From: Acetilactobacillus jinshanensis | GTDB lineage: Bacteria > Bacillota > Bacilli > Lactobacillales > Lactobacillaceae | DNA length: 64,000 nt | Direction of reading: 5' to 3' | Assembly (NCBI RefSeq): GCF_004359375.1 | Contig: NZ_CP034726.1 | Span: 558,001-622,000 of the forward strand | Shown here: one piece after another, positions 54,021-63,416 of the stretch | How positions within the stretch are numbered: position 1 is the stretch's first letter | Layout: each line of letters starts with the position of its first letter | Position numbers and translations under genes: made by a program | Notes under the pieces: generated by a model | What the model was told of the DNA's origin: nothing | Seen by the model: only the letters and a program-made list of their open reading frames with translations | Database searches by the model: none

Positions 54021-54109
54021 CGTTTCACCGTCTGCGGTGAATGATTTACGAATATTTTTTAATTCTAGAACGTTAATAAATGACCGCTCCCTCTTAATAG
54101 TAATTTTTA

Positions 54110-54442
54110 TTAATAGTAATTTTTAATTAATTGCTTTAATTTCCGGCATGTATAATTCTTTGGACTCAGAGTCTTCCACTGAACCGCCACGTGACCATTA
54201 ATCTTGAAATAGTTATAATGTTTTTCACGTTCGATCGTCATCCCGTGAAGCTTGCCCTTCGGAATAAACTTTGACTGCTTATCAGCCAAATTGCTTCCAA
54301 AGCGTTTAGTAACGATCTTGACGATCAAAACGCCCCACTTCTGAAATTTAATCAGCGTGTGGTGATTCCAGTTATCAATAATCACGTGCTGTGAATGCTG
54401 ATCCTGTAAGTATCCTTTTATATCAGCAGAACTATTGTACAC
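54110..54442 (-). CDS. Unknown 110-residue basic protein
   Basis: Family not recognised. Basic and soluble, with HHTLIKFQKWGVLIVKIVTKRF in the middle and a Lys/Tyr-rich C-terminus (TCRKLKQLIKNYY). Start at GTG 54442 with a weak AGAG site. It directly precedes the ABC exporter on the same strand and may be its operon partner. Confidence 0.6.
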   Translation of the reverse strand: MYNSSADIKGYLQDQHSQHVIIDNWNHHTLIKFQKWGVLIVKIVTKRFGSNLADKQSKFIPKGKLHGMTIEREKHYNYFKINGHVAVQWKTLSPKNYTCRKLKQLIKNYY

Positions 54443-54552
54443 AATTAATCATTCTCTTTTGATGTCTTCAATTTTCCGAATTAGTTTTATGTTAGCAAAC
54501 ATACTTCATAATTTTCAAGGTTAGGTTAATAATTTGATCATAAAAACAAAAA

Positions 54553-54580
54553 GAATTCATTTCTTATCGGAAACGAATTC
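54553..54580 (-). terminator. Terminator of the 52-residue gene
   Basis: On the minus strand GAATTCGTTTC pairs with GAAATGAATTC, followed by TTTTTGTTTTT. Confidence 0.8.
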
Positions 54581-54625
54581 ATATAAAGACTGATTTAATT
54601 TTCTAATTTATGTACTTAATTTCAG

Positions 54626-54784
54626 TTATAGCTGTAGTGCCTTATAAATAGTTGCGTAAGCATTCGAATACGATCTAGCCAAATCTTCTGGATCAACGCC
54701 AATCTTGTGTTTATCAACGAATTCAAATGCCAAAAGTTTAGCAATCGTATCTTTATCTAGTGTCCCGCTATAATTAATTGGCAT
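54626..54784 (-). CDS. 52-residue small protein
   Basis: Begins MPINYSGTLDKDTIAKLLAF and ends YATIYKALQL; helical and acidic-to-neutral. AGGTGACC lies a few bases before ATG. A terminator follows 46 bp on. It stands between the ABC and rexAB units. Function unknown. Confidence 0.6.
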   Translation of the reverse strand: MPINYSGTLDKDTIAKLLAFEFVDKHKIGVDPEDLARSYSNAYATIYKALQL

Positions 54785-54884
54785 ATCTGGTCACCTCAGT
54801 TTTTAACTTAGAATTTTTATCAATTTCTATCAATGGCCCTTTTTATAAGTTTGGTTGTTTATTTAAGTTGTTATAACAAAAAAT

Positions 54885-54912
54885 AACACAACAACGTTTG
54901 CTGCGTGATTTC
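54885..54912 (-). terminator. Likely rexA terminator
   Basis: An imperfect stem (CACGCAGC against GTTGTTGTG) is followed on the minus strand by TTATTTTTTG. Confidence 0.5.
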
Positions 54913-54920
54913 ATTATTAA

Positions 54921-57900
54921 TCAATCTTTAATCTGCTCCAAACTACACGTTGATAACAGATACAGACCCTTATACCTCAAACTATTTTCACTATAGACAC
55001 TCTTTAGTGCCTTAGCATATAATCTTAGCTGACCTTGATAACGATCCTTAATCTTCGCAATTGAAGCAGCTTCATTCTGAAAGTCAACGTAATCAGTCTT
55101 GTAATCAACCAAATAGACATCACCAGTCTTTTGATCATAGAAATAACCATCAATAATCCCATGAATTAGGATACTTTCCGGATCTTTAGGACCAAAACCG
55201 TGATCAAAAATTTGATTGGCTTTAATCAATAACGAAAATGGGGCCTCACGATGATAATTATCGGGATCCGTTAAGATCAATTTACCCAAGCGAGTCTTAA
55301 AGAACGCCTGAACCTTTTGCGGAGTGTGGTACTTAAGCATCTTATCAGCGACTGGCTTATCAATCATCTGATAATTAGTTAGATCAGTAATCTTATCATC
55401 AATTTGTTTAATGGTTGGACATTGATCCTTATGCAAGTCAAGCATCTGAAACACTAGATGGGTAGCCGTTCCGATTGCGGTTGCTTTCGGTTCAGCACCG
55501 TCCTGCATAAATTGCGGTTTCGCAAAATCACCGGTGACGTATTGGTTGGATCGGCCGTGATGATCTTGATGGTTCTGCTGATCGAGTTCACCCATTTCAA
55601 CCTTATTCGGATCATCAAACAACTGTTTCACATCGGATACGGATCGATAATTACCTTCCTGAGTGGCAATTTGATGCGGATACTTCATGAATATAACATC
55701 TTTGATCGTCCGTTTTTCCTTATCGGTTAATGGTTCTGATATCAATTTAATTGAAGCGTTTAGGTTAAATTTATTTTCAGCTTCGTTGATGGTGTCATCT
55801 GAATAGAATTTAACGCTAACGTTCGGTTCGTTCTTTAAATCAGCACACTTTTGTGGCTTAGTTAAATCATCAGCATAATCTTTCTGGAATGATGGCAACC
55901 TTACTAACGAGGCACCGATCCAATCCATGTAATTATTAGCGCCGGCTCGGTCGGCTAAATCTAACAATTGATGAGAACTATCGGCAGCATCTTCCCAGTT
56001 AGCAATCATTCGCTTAACACTCGACCTCTTCGGTACCTGACCGATAATGTATAAACGTTGTCTAGCTCGAGTAAACGCAACGTATAGTTTTCGCATCTGT
56101 TCGGACAGATCTTCACGTTTTTCATAATTGATCAGACATTGATAAGGCAACGAATTTGATTCAGCATGTAACTTACGATTATAGTATTTCATTCCTAAGC
56201 CAAGATCATTACTCAGAATATAATCCTGACGGAATTCAACCGGATTAAACTTCTGGGAAGCATCCAGGAGAAAGACGATCGGAAATTCACGGCCCTTACT
56301 ATTATGAATGGTGATTGATGAGACCACGTCTTTACCCTGCTGAGGCACGGCATCCGTTAAATCTTTCTGCTGATTTTGTAATTGGCGAATGAATTGCACG
56401 AATTGGAATAAGCCATGGAAATTAGCCTGTTCATATTGGGCAGCCCGTTGATACAAGGCATGTAAATTAGCTTGCCGTTGCACGCCAGCGGGCATCCCGC
56501 CAACGTAATCTAGAAAGCCCGTCGTTTGATAGATACTCCAAATTAAATCCACTAAGCCATGACGCTGAGTGATCTTCCGAAACTTACTCAGGTTCATCAA
56601 GAATTGCTTGACTTTATTATAGATATCTTTAACAAAGCTATCTTTATGCTCATTGTTTGACTGATAATCCTGATAAAACGTCTTTACGGCCTGATAGTAA
56701 TTACCAGTCTTGGAATTGATCCTTAAGTAAGCCAACTGATTTTCATCCAAGCCAACCATTGGTGACCGTAAAACCGCTACTAACGGGATGTCCTGGTCCG
56801 GATTATCAATGATGTTCAGTAACGATAACATAATCTGGACTTCAGTGGCTTTGAAATAGTCCTGAGAGCCCAACATCTGGACCGGGATGTGATACTTTCG
56901 AAAGATGTCCGCAATCTTGGCATTATCATCTCGGGTCGATGCCAGTAAAGCAATATCTTTAAACTGAACAGATCTTTGCAGATGTGACTGCTTATCATAA
57001 ATCTTGTTCTTTGGATTATCAACTAAGCGTCGAATCTCCTGGGCGACCATTTCAATCTGATAGTCGGTCCCGTCTTTATCAGGAGTTTTAGTAGCCGAAT
57101 CTTGTGATTTACTCTGCTTTTTATCATTAGCGTAAATCATAATTTTAATTGGTTTATGATTTTGCAACGAATTATTGTCGTAGATTTCTGTGGCACCATA
57201 ACGTTCAGGCTGATAATAATAGTTAATCCCACCTAGTTTTTCGTCCATAACTTGAGTGAAGACCCAGTTAACAAAACGGTCGATATTTTGTGTCGAACGA
57301 TAGTTTCGGCTGAGGATGATTTCCTGATTGCCGTTTGGGTTCGGTTTATTGTAAGCATGATCTTTATGCAAAAATAACTTCGGGTCCGCAGAACGGAATC
57401 GATAGATTGATTGTTTAACGTCACCCACCATAAAGACGTTGGTGGTGTCACCCGTCTTCGGATTGTGCTTAGCAACCAGTTTAATGATGGCATCCTGAAG
57501 TTCGTTATCATCCTGATATTCATCGATCATGATCTCATGAAACTGATTCTGAAAATGATCTCGAACGTCTTGACTCGTTTCCAAGATTTTTAATGCAGCC
57601 CGTTCGATATCAATAAATTCCATAACGTGACGCTGCTTTTTGACTTGGGTGTAAGCCTTATCAAATGCTCTAACGACGTTCAATAATTCATCGATAATCT
57701 GACCAGATTTTTTAATGATGTCCATGTTAGCAGCTTCATCAAACATGAAGAAGGTATTAATAAACGAATTTGGTTTGTTTTCACAGTAAGCGTCTTTCCC
57801 AGCATTCCGGTAACTATGAACGATATTGTGTTGAACCTTATCCTTAGTCTTCCGCTTACTCGGGAATTTTTGACCGCAGACTACGGTAACGTTTTTAGCG

Positions 57901-58859
57901 CCTTTCCGAATCTGATTCCACGAATATTCACTGTCTGGTTTGATCATTTTTTGAAGCTGAGAAATGGCGTCAAATTCCGATTTAACGACTTTGTATTCAG
58001 AATCCAGGCCATACTTATTGGTGATCGATATAGCTCGCTTATATTTATCCAGGATTTGACTAAGCCGTAGATCCATCTGCTTATAAAGTAATTTCTGATA
58101 TAAAGGACTCTGCTTAAATGACTTACTGACTTGATACATCTGCGTAACGTAATCACACCAGGCCTTGAATAATTTGTCATAATCCGAATTAACCGCCATC
58201 ATCTTATCGTGGTCGGAATCAACAAAAATGTAACGTTTAAATGAATTGTAGAGTGCGTATACCAACGTCGTTAACGGATCCGTCAGTTGATCATCGGAAT
58301 CAATGTGCTGGCTGAAGAAATTCGAGGCTAATCGTCTGAACTTGTGGTCACCACTAGTATATAAGTCTTCTCGAACGTTCTTCCAAACTTCATCCCTTAA
58401 TAACGTCACTTCCGTATTATCGTTTAAGATCCTGAAGTGCGGATCAAAATTCTTTAGATAATAGTAATAACGTTCAACGATCCGCTGACAGAAAGAATCC
58501 AACGTTCCAATATTAGACGTTGGTAAATCACCGATTTGACGCAATAAGGCTTCTTTATCAGGCTGCGACATATCATTGGTGATCTTCTTTTGGAGCTGGG
58601 CCTGAATTCGTGATGACAATTCTTTAGCTGCGGCTCTAGTAAAAGTAACTATCAAGAAGTTACCAATCCCGTAAGTTCGACCCTTCGAGAACACCAGGTC
58701 CTTCGGTAATAATTGATTAACGACCCGGTTAACTAATACCGTCGTCTTTCCGGCACCAGCTGAAGCGGAAACCAATAAATTACCCTTATTGCGAATTCTG
58801 ATGACACGTTCCTGTTGCTCATCGTATCTTGGCTGCTTGTCATTTGTCATAACGATCAT
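54921..58859 (-). CDS. addA: ATP-dependent helicase/nuclease subunit A
   Basis: The helicase-nuclease partner of the RexAB (AddAB) complex that resects double-strand breaks for RecA, the functional equivalent of RecBCD. Of 1312 residues, Walker A is SASAGAGKTT (31-40), motif II is IDEYQDD, motif V is HNSKGREFP and motif VI is YVAFTRARQ, all of the UvrD type. The C-terminal nuclease motif is VDYKTDY at about 1255. It is at the long end for the family (about 1230). ATG overlaps the rexB stop by 4 bp (ATGA), so they are coupled. Also known as rexA in lactic acid bacteria. Confidence 0.96.
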   Translation of the reverse strand: MIVMTNDKQPRYDEQQERVIRIRNKGNLLVSASAGAGKTTVLVNRVVNQLLPKDLVFSKGRTYGIGNFLIVTFTRAAAKELSSRIQAQLQKKITNDMSQPDKEALLRQIGDLPTSNIGTLDSFCQRIVERYYYYLKNFDPHFRILNDNTEVTLLRDEVWKNVREDLYTSGDHKFRRLASNFFSQHIDSDDQLTDPLTTLVYALYNSFKRYIFVDSDHDKMMAVNSDYDKLFKAWCDYVTQMYQVSKSFKQSPLYQKLLYKQMDLRLSQILDKYKRAISITNKYGLDSEYKVVKSEFDAISQLQKMIKPDSEYSWNQIRKGAKNVTVVCGQKFPSKRKTKDKVQHNIVHSYRNAGKDAYCENKPNSFINTFFMFDEAANMDIIKKSGQIIDELLNVVRAFDKAYTQVKKQRHVMEFIDIERAALKILETSQDVRDHFQNQFHEIMIDEYQDDNELQDAIIKLVAKHNPKTGDTTNVFMVGDVKQSIYRFRSADPKLFLHKDHAYNKPNPNGNQEIILSRNYRSTQNIDRFVNWVFTQVMDEKLGGINYYYQPERYGATEIYDNNSLQNHKPIKIMIYANDKKQSKSQDSATKTPDKDGTDYQIEMVAQEIRRLVDNPKNKIYDKQSHLQRSVQFKDIALLASTRDDNAKIADIFRKYHIPVQMLGSQDYFKATEVQIMLSLLNIIDNPDQDIPLVAVLRSPMVGLDENQLAYLRINSKTGNYYQAVKTFYQDYQSNNEHKDSFVKDIYNKVKQFLMNLSKFRKITQRHGLVDLIWSIYQTTGFLDYVGGMPAGVQRQANLHALYQRAAQYEQANFHGLFQFVQFIRQLQNQQKDLTDAVPQQGKDVVSSITIHNSKGREFPIVFLLDASQKFNPVEFRQDYILSNDLGLGMKYYNRKLHAESNSLPYQCLINYEKREDLSEQMRKLYVAFTRARQRLYIIGQVPKRSSVKRMIANWEDAADSSHQLLDLADRAGANNYMDWIGASLVRLPSFQKDYADDLTKPQKCADLKNEPNVSVKFYSDDTINEAENKFNLNASIKLISEPLTDKEKRTIKDVIFMKYPHQIATQEGNYRSVSDVKQLFDDPNKVEMGELDQQNHQDHHGRSNQYVTGDFAKPQFMQDGAEPKATAIGTATHLVFQMLDLHKDQCPTIKQIDDKITDLTNYQMIDKPVADKMLKYHTPQKVQAFFKTRLGKLILTDPDNYHREAPFSLLIKANQIFDHGFGPKDPESILIHGIIDGYFYDQKTGDVYLVDYKTDYVDFQNEAASIAKIKDRYQGQLRLYAKALKSVYSENSLRYKGLYLLSTCSLEQIKD

Positions 58860-61800
58860 TTATCCTTTCCATCTTCGGCTTGCTGGATCTTCTTGACTAA
58901 TGCACTTGGTGAATAAATCGGTTTGATCTCGTTGTACTGATTACCCATTGAATGATCGAAGCACATGATCGGTTTATATTCCGAATAAGTAAGGGCGTTT
59001 CGGTTGCCCCACTTAGCCGGCTTCAAAGCATCATCACCGCTGTAGATATCTTTACCCGCTTCCTTAATTTTGTGTTCGATCCACGTTCTGATGACATCAA
59101 ATTCACTCTTGGTCAACAAATGTTTTTGACTGACTTTAGCAAAACCTGGTGAAGTCTTCTTCTTTTTTAAGCCCGCGTATAGACTAGATGGTTGATGTGC
59201 TCGGAGATTCTTATCAAAATCTTCTGGCATTCCAATTCCGTCAATCAAGACCCCGTTATATTGTTGCTGCTGCAATAAAATGTTCCAGATGTTTTGGCTA
59301 TGCATGATGTTATCAACATCCCGAATGTTCTTCGGTGTCAGGATTGGATCCTGAATTAATGAATACAGAGCTCCAAAAACGTAGGAATGCGACTTATATT
59401 TTCGCAAATAGGTATACAGAGCGTCTAGGTAGGTCATCATCTGCATCTCGGTCCCAGCATAGATTTGGCCGTAGTTGAATTTATGCTTACTAGACTTATA
59501 ATCAACGATCCCGTAGTACTGATTATGGGTTTGATCATTTGTGATCCGATCGACCCGATCAAACCGACCGTTAACGTAGATGTCATGGAGCGGCTGGTCT
59601 TGATTAGTCTGAACTTTGAACGACAATGCCGGAAGATGTGGATCTCGTGTTCGTTTAGTGGTGAATGGTAATTCCATCCGCCACGGTCTGATGTCCGTGT
59701 ATTTGATGGACTGGAGATAAATCGTGCGAACCATGGCTTTGATGATGGTCCTTAACTGATTTTCAACGTACTTCATCCGGGATGAACTACGTAAGATATA
59801 ATATTTATCACCGTAACTAGGGTCATAAATCAGTTTATGAACGATGTCGTCAACGTCATTCGCTAATTCATCTTGACTTGCTTGAGTAATCTCAGTCCCG
59901 TATTTGTTTCTAAGGATAATCAAAACTCGCTTTAACGCAGCATGGTAAAACTGCCCAAAATTACTGGAGATTGATTGGCCTAAAATCTGGCGTGGCTTCA
60001 GTTTTAGTCCATATTTCAAAAAATATTCGTATGGATTACGATAGAAACTTTCCAACTGAGAAATTGAAATATTTAGATGCGTACCGTAAAGCTGGTCGAC
60101 CAAACTCGATTTCAACGGTGTCGGTTCATTCTTATAGTGAACACTTTGCAATAATTTCTTGGTTAGATGAGGAATGTCAACACCATAACTTTTACTTTCG
60201 GCTTGCATAGTTTTGGTGTCAGTACACAATTGGGTCTTGATGTATTGCCAATCAGCGGGTAACGATACCCAATCTTTTTTATTCTTAATGTGCTGATTAA
60301 GACTATCAACGGCATGCAGAGCTTGAATCAAATGATGGAGCGTTCCCATTGGACTACCTAAATAGTTATCATGAGACGTCATGGTGTAGATTCCAGCGCC
60401 CTTCGAACGTACGATTGGCATCATGTCAGGTCGCTGGGTCGGAATGCCAAAGGCGTCTTGCATGTGTGCAACATATGGGGATTCCTTAATGTCACCGTTG
60501 CCCTCTTCATCATTCTTTAAACTATAGGTGAAGATGACCTTTTGATTGGCGCTCATGAAGGCTAAGTCGTTTAGGTATGGTTCATTATTAACTTGATAAT
60601 CACTACCGTCATTTAGATAGCATTGTTTATCATGATCATTATTAAATTCGTTGACGGCCGGTTTTAAATCAGCACGATCGGTATTACTAAATAAGGTGTT
60701 GTTAACAGTGTGATCAGGCATAACGTCATCTGTAGAACCAATCATAAAGACAACCTTATAGCCTTTCATCTGGACAATTTTACTTTCACTGATGACGACT
60801 TGATCGAAGGTTGGCGGAATCTGCGAATAAGATGCTGACTCAAAGCCAACTTTCAATAATGACCAGAAATCATTAACCGTAAACTGGTCATCAAACTTTT
60901 TATCACCGAGGACGTCAACGCAACTATCCAAGAGATTACAGAAAGTACCCCAGACCTGGTTGTTTTGACCGGCATAACTTAACTGGTGAGCGTTAATTTC
61001 ATTATCTCGCCAGTGTTTAAGACGATCGACAACATCTGCACCATTTTCAGCAAGGAAATTATATAGGATGGTTGCAGCATCCCGACAGGTCTTAGCCTGA
61101 TCCAATTGATCAAAGAACGGTGCTAACGTGTTTTTGACATAATCCTTAATAAAGTTAATACGTTTATTAACGTCGACGACCTGATCTAAAATCTGTTTAG
61201 CACGTTTGACGTCGCCACCGTGTTTCTTTACTTTAGCAATCTGCTGATCAAGATTGTCGTTCGTAAAGTTCATGTGGGTGAAGTCATCATAGTAACTATA
61301 CTGCCAGTCTTCGTCCTGAAGCCACTGGTTACCCCAGTAACCATTCTGTAAGATGAAGTTTTCACAGAGGTAGACGTCATGATAATAATCATCAACGTTC
61401 ATAAACGTCCCGTCGTCAGTCTTTGGAATTAATAAACCGGTCTTTAGTAGATCCATCACGTCACGGTAAGTGTACTGGCGCTGGTCTTTAGCGTGGTAAA
61501 TCGAGAACAGGTCACCAATCAACCGAACGACGGGATGCAAAATCATTTGATGCTGCAGATCGTTAAAGATGGGAATCTGCTGAAGATGAAAAATTGGCTT
61601 AATGACGTTGCTGAATTTATCCAGATGCCGAGTTAGGATCAGAAAATCGGAATAACGGTACTTCCCTGTTGTGACCATCTGTCTAATCTTAATGGCAACG
61701 TTAGCTAATTCGGAATAGGTATTATCCGTTTGGACGACCTGAACCGACTTGGGATTAATCGTGCCCTTAAAATTACCTGGTGTAATGTGGTTCTGATAAG

Positions 61801-62752
61801 CGTTGATCCAGTATTGCTCCAATTTCAAAACGTCAGGATTCATTTGATTTTTATCAGGCTTCCCCGCAATAATCGATCCATCCTGCTTAATCTTCATATC
61901 TTTGGCATAATTAGCCAGACGATAATACAAACGCAGCGGTCGGTAAAACAGATCGAACGGTTTTAACTTATTGCCAATGCAGGATTCGTTCATATTTAAA
62001 TCAATAACGACACCTGCAGAGCGTTTAATCAGAATCTGAACCAGGCGATTTTCCTGAGCCGTAAACTGAGAAAAGCCACTGATGTAGAAATGACATTTAT
62101 CCAAATCCTTATATTTAGCTAAATAATCACACAACCGATTTAGGACACCGGGTTTACTGATGTACTTATTATTAGTTGCCTTTTCATAAGCTTTATAGAT
62201 AATCAGGAAGTCGTGCATTTTTTTAATTAGGTCATCATTGTCATCATTTCGCTTAATACTATTAACGGACTGCTTATATAGGGTTGCTAAATCATCAGCA
62301 GAAATCTGACTGGTCTGCATCTCGCTAATTTCTTGAGCGATCTTCAGAATAAAGCCCGTCTGATCCTTTTCCTTAGAAAATAACGGTAACTCTTTGGCGT
62401 GCTTCTGGACGATTAGATATAGCAACATGTTAACCCCAGAGTCATCGATCTGTTGATGCTGCTGCATCGGAGCCTGATTAAAGAAGAACCAGCCCATTCG
62501 GGTTAGGGATAAAATCTGAACGTTGATCTGAGCGTAAGGCTTATTATCATCGTACTTTTTATCATCAGACCGTAAGCGCTCTAAGGTGTTAATTTCAGAC
62601 TTGAACTTAATATGGTTAGGGACCAAATAGAAATAATAGTTATCCTTATGACCGTTATTAACATCATCTTTATGATCTCGTTCCAACTTACTGATTAACG
62701 CTGAGAAATGATCATATCCGGCTCTGCCGACGATAAATTGAAGTGCTGACAA
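58856..62752 (-). CDS. addB: ATP-dependent nuclease subunit B (RexB type)
   Basis: Partner of AddA in double-strand-break repair. Of 1298 residues, the N-terminal GRAGYDHF occupies the position where B. subtilis AddB has a Walker A (GRSGSGKT), so ATP binding is lost here. LVPNHIKF follows as usual. The nuclease motif is intact (GRFDRVDR ... IVDYKSS). The Fe-S cysteines of Bacillus AddB are missing (YRNPYEYF where CPF is expected), as in the RexB type of Lactobacillales. ATG has a weak GAAGG site. First gene of a two-gene operon. Also known as rexB. Confidence 0.94.
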   Translation of the reverse strand: MSALQFIVGRAGYDHFSALISKLERDHKDDVNNGHKDNYYFYLVPNHIKFKSEINTLERLRSDDKKYDDNKPYAQINVQILSLTRMGWFFFNQAPMQQHQQIDDSGVNMLLYLIVQKHAKELPLFSKEKDQTGFILKIAQEISEMQTSQISADDLATLYKQSVNSIKRNDDNDDLIKKMHDFLIIYKAYEKATNNKYISKPGVLNRLCDYLAKYKDLDKCHFYISGFSQFTAQENRLVQILIKRSAGVVIDLNMNESCIGNKLKPFDLFYRPLRLYYRLANYAKDMKIKQDGSIIAGKPDKNQMNPDVLKLEQYWINAYQNHITPGNFKGTINPKSVQVVQTDNTYSELANVAIKIRQMVTTGKYRYSDFLILTRHLDKFSNVIKPIFHLQQIPIFNDLQHQMILHPVVRLIGDLFSIYHAKDQRQYTYRDVMDLLKTGLLIPKTDDGTFMNVDDYYHDVYLCENFILQNGYWGNQWLQDEDWQYSYYDDFTHMNFTNDNLDQQIAKVKKHGGDVKRAKQILDQVVDVNKRINFIKDYVKNTLAPFFDQLDQAKTCRDAATILYNFLAENGADVVDRLKHWRDNEINAHQLSYAGQNNQVWGTFCNLLDSCVDVLGDKKFDDQFTVNDFWSLLKVGFESASYSQIPPTFDQVVISESKIVQMKGYKVVFMIGSTDDVMPDHTVNNTLFSNTDRADLKPAVNEFNNDHDKQCYLNDGSDYQVNNEPYLNDLAFMSANQKVIFTYSLKNDEEGNGDIKESPYVAHMQDAFGIPTQRPDMMPIVRSKGAGIYTMTSHDNYLGSPMGTLHHLIQALHAVDSLNQHIKNKKDWVSLPADWQYIKTQLCTDTKTMQAESKSYGVDIPHLTKKLLQSVHYKNEPTPLKSSLVDQLYGTHLNISISQLESFYRNPYEYFLKYGLKLKPRQILGQSISSNFGQFYHAALKRVLIILRNKYGTEITQASQDELANDVDDIVHKLIYDPSYGDKYYILRSSSRMKYVENQLRTIIKAMVRTIYLQSIKYTDIRPWRMELPFTTKRTRDPHLPALSFKVQTNQDQPLHDIYVNGRFDRVDRITNDQTHNQYYGIVDYKSSKHKFNYGQIYAGTEMQMMTYLDALYTYLRKYKSHSYVFGALYSLIQDPILTPKNIRDVDNIMHSQNIWNILLQQQQYNGVLIDGIGMPEDFDKNLRAHQPSSLYAGLKKKKTSPGFAKVSQKHLLTKSEFDVIRTWIEHKIKEAGKDIYSGDDALKPAKWGNRNALTYSEYKPIMCFDHSMGNQYNEIKPIYSPSALVKKIQQAEDGKDK

Positions 62753-62836
62753 TATTAAGCCTTCCTTATATGGTGAATTCTGTGTGAATGTATTTAGTAA
62801 TATTATAACATGGATAGATATTAATTCGTGTAAAAT

Positions 62837-62878
62837 AAATAGGCCTAATCCCCTTCATATCAGGAGATAGGCCTATTT
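62837..62878. terminator. Terminator between rexB and the membrane protein gene
   Basis: Perfect 11-bp stem AAATAGGCCTA with TAGGCCTATTT; its minus-strand side ends in TTTATTTTA and serves the 80-residue gene upstream. Confidence 0.78.
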
Positions 62879-62891
62879 CTAAATTATTCAT

Positions 62892-63134
62892 TTATATACG
62901 ATGCTGCTGCTTCATCTTAATTCGAAACGCAACCGTAATCATCAGCATGATTAGATTAGCTAAAGTGTACATAATTTCAGTTTCAACCGTGACGTCACTA
63001 GCGCTAAACGCAATTAAGACGACCACGATTGATCCTAAAACCTTGCCAAGTCGTTTGATTTTAGCTTGCCACAACGTCACGACAGCAAAGATGGCCATCA
63101 AAACACAGATGACTTTAATAATATTAAAAATCAT
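62892..63134 (-). CDS. Small membrane protein (80 residues)
   Basis: Two or three membrane helices (IIKVICVLMAIFAVVTLW, LGSIVVVLIAFSA, TLANLIMLMITVAF), ending basic. Family not recognised. It begins 2 bp after the upstream gene's stop, with a GATGAG ribosome binding site inside that gene, so coupling is likely. Confidence 0.65.
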   Translation of the reverse strand: MIFNIIKVICVLMAIFAVVTLWQAKIKRLGKVLGSIVVVLIAFSASDVTVETEIMYTLANLIMLMITVAFRIKMKQQHRI

Positions 63135-63136
63135 AG

Positions 63137-63391
63137 TTACAGATTCTCATCAATCAACGTCATAATACATTCTTTGACGTCGTCATACCGGCAATCTAAG
63201 TAATGGCTATGATCTGAAGTATCGGTTTCGAAGCGCTGGTCCTTCGGATTATAGTAAATCTGATAGGTATGAGCTAATTCCTTCAAAATATCACGGTATG
63301 AAGGAATCGTCTTTAATACTTTATAGATACTCTCGAAATCGGGAGCCTTAACTAATTCTTTCGCAATTTTAGCTTTTTGGCTTTCTTGCAT
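63137..63391 (-). CDS. Unknown 84-residue protein
   Basis: Acidic, soluble, starting MQESQKAKIAKELVKAPDF. ATG 63391 is preferred to ATG 63397, because AGGAG is 8 bases from the former and only 2 from the latter. It has helix-rich and Tyr-rich parts (TYQIYYNPKDQRFET). Probably co-transcribed with the 80-residue membrane protein. Function unknown. Confidence 0.65.
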   Translation of the reverse strand: MQESQKAKIAKELVKAPDFESIYKVLKTIPSYRDILKELAHTYQIYYNPKDQRFETDTSDHSHYLDCRYDDVKECIMTLIDENL

Positions 63392-63416
63392 AATCATTTC
63401 TCCTGTTCATTAGATA

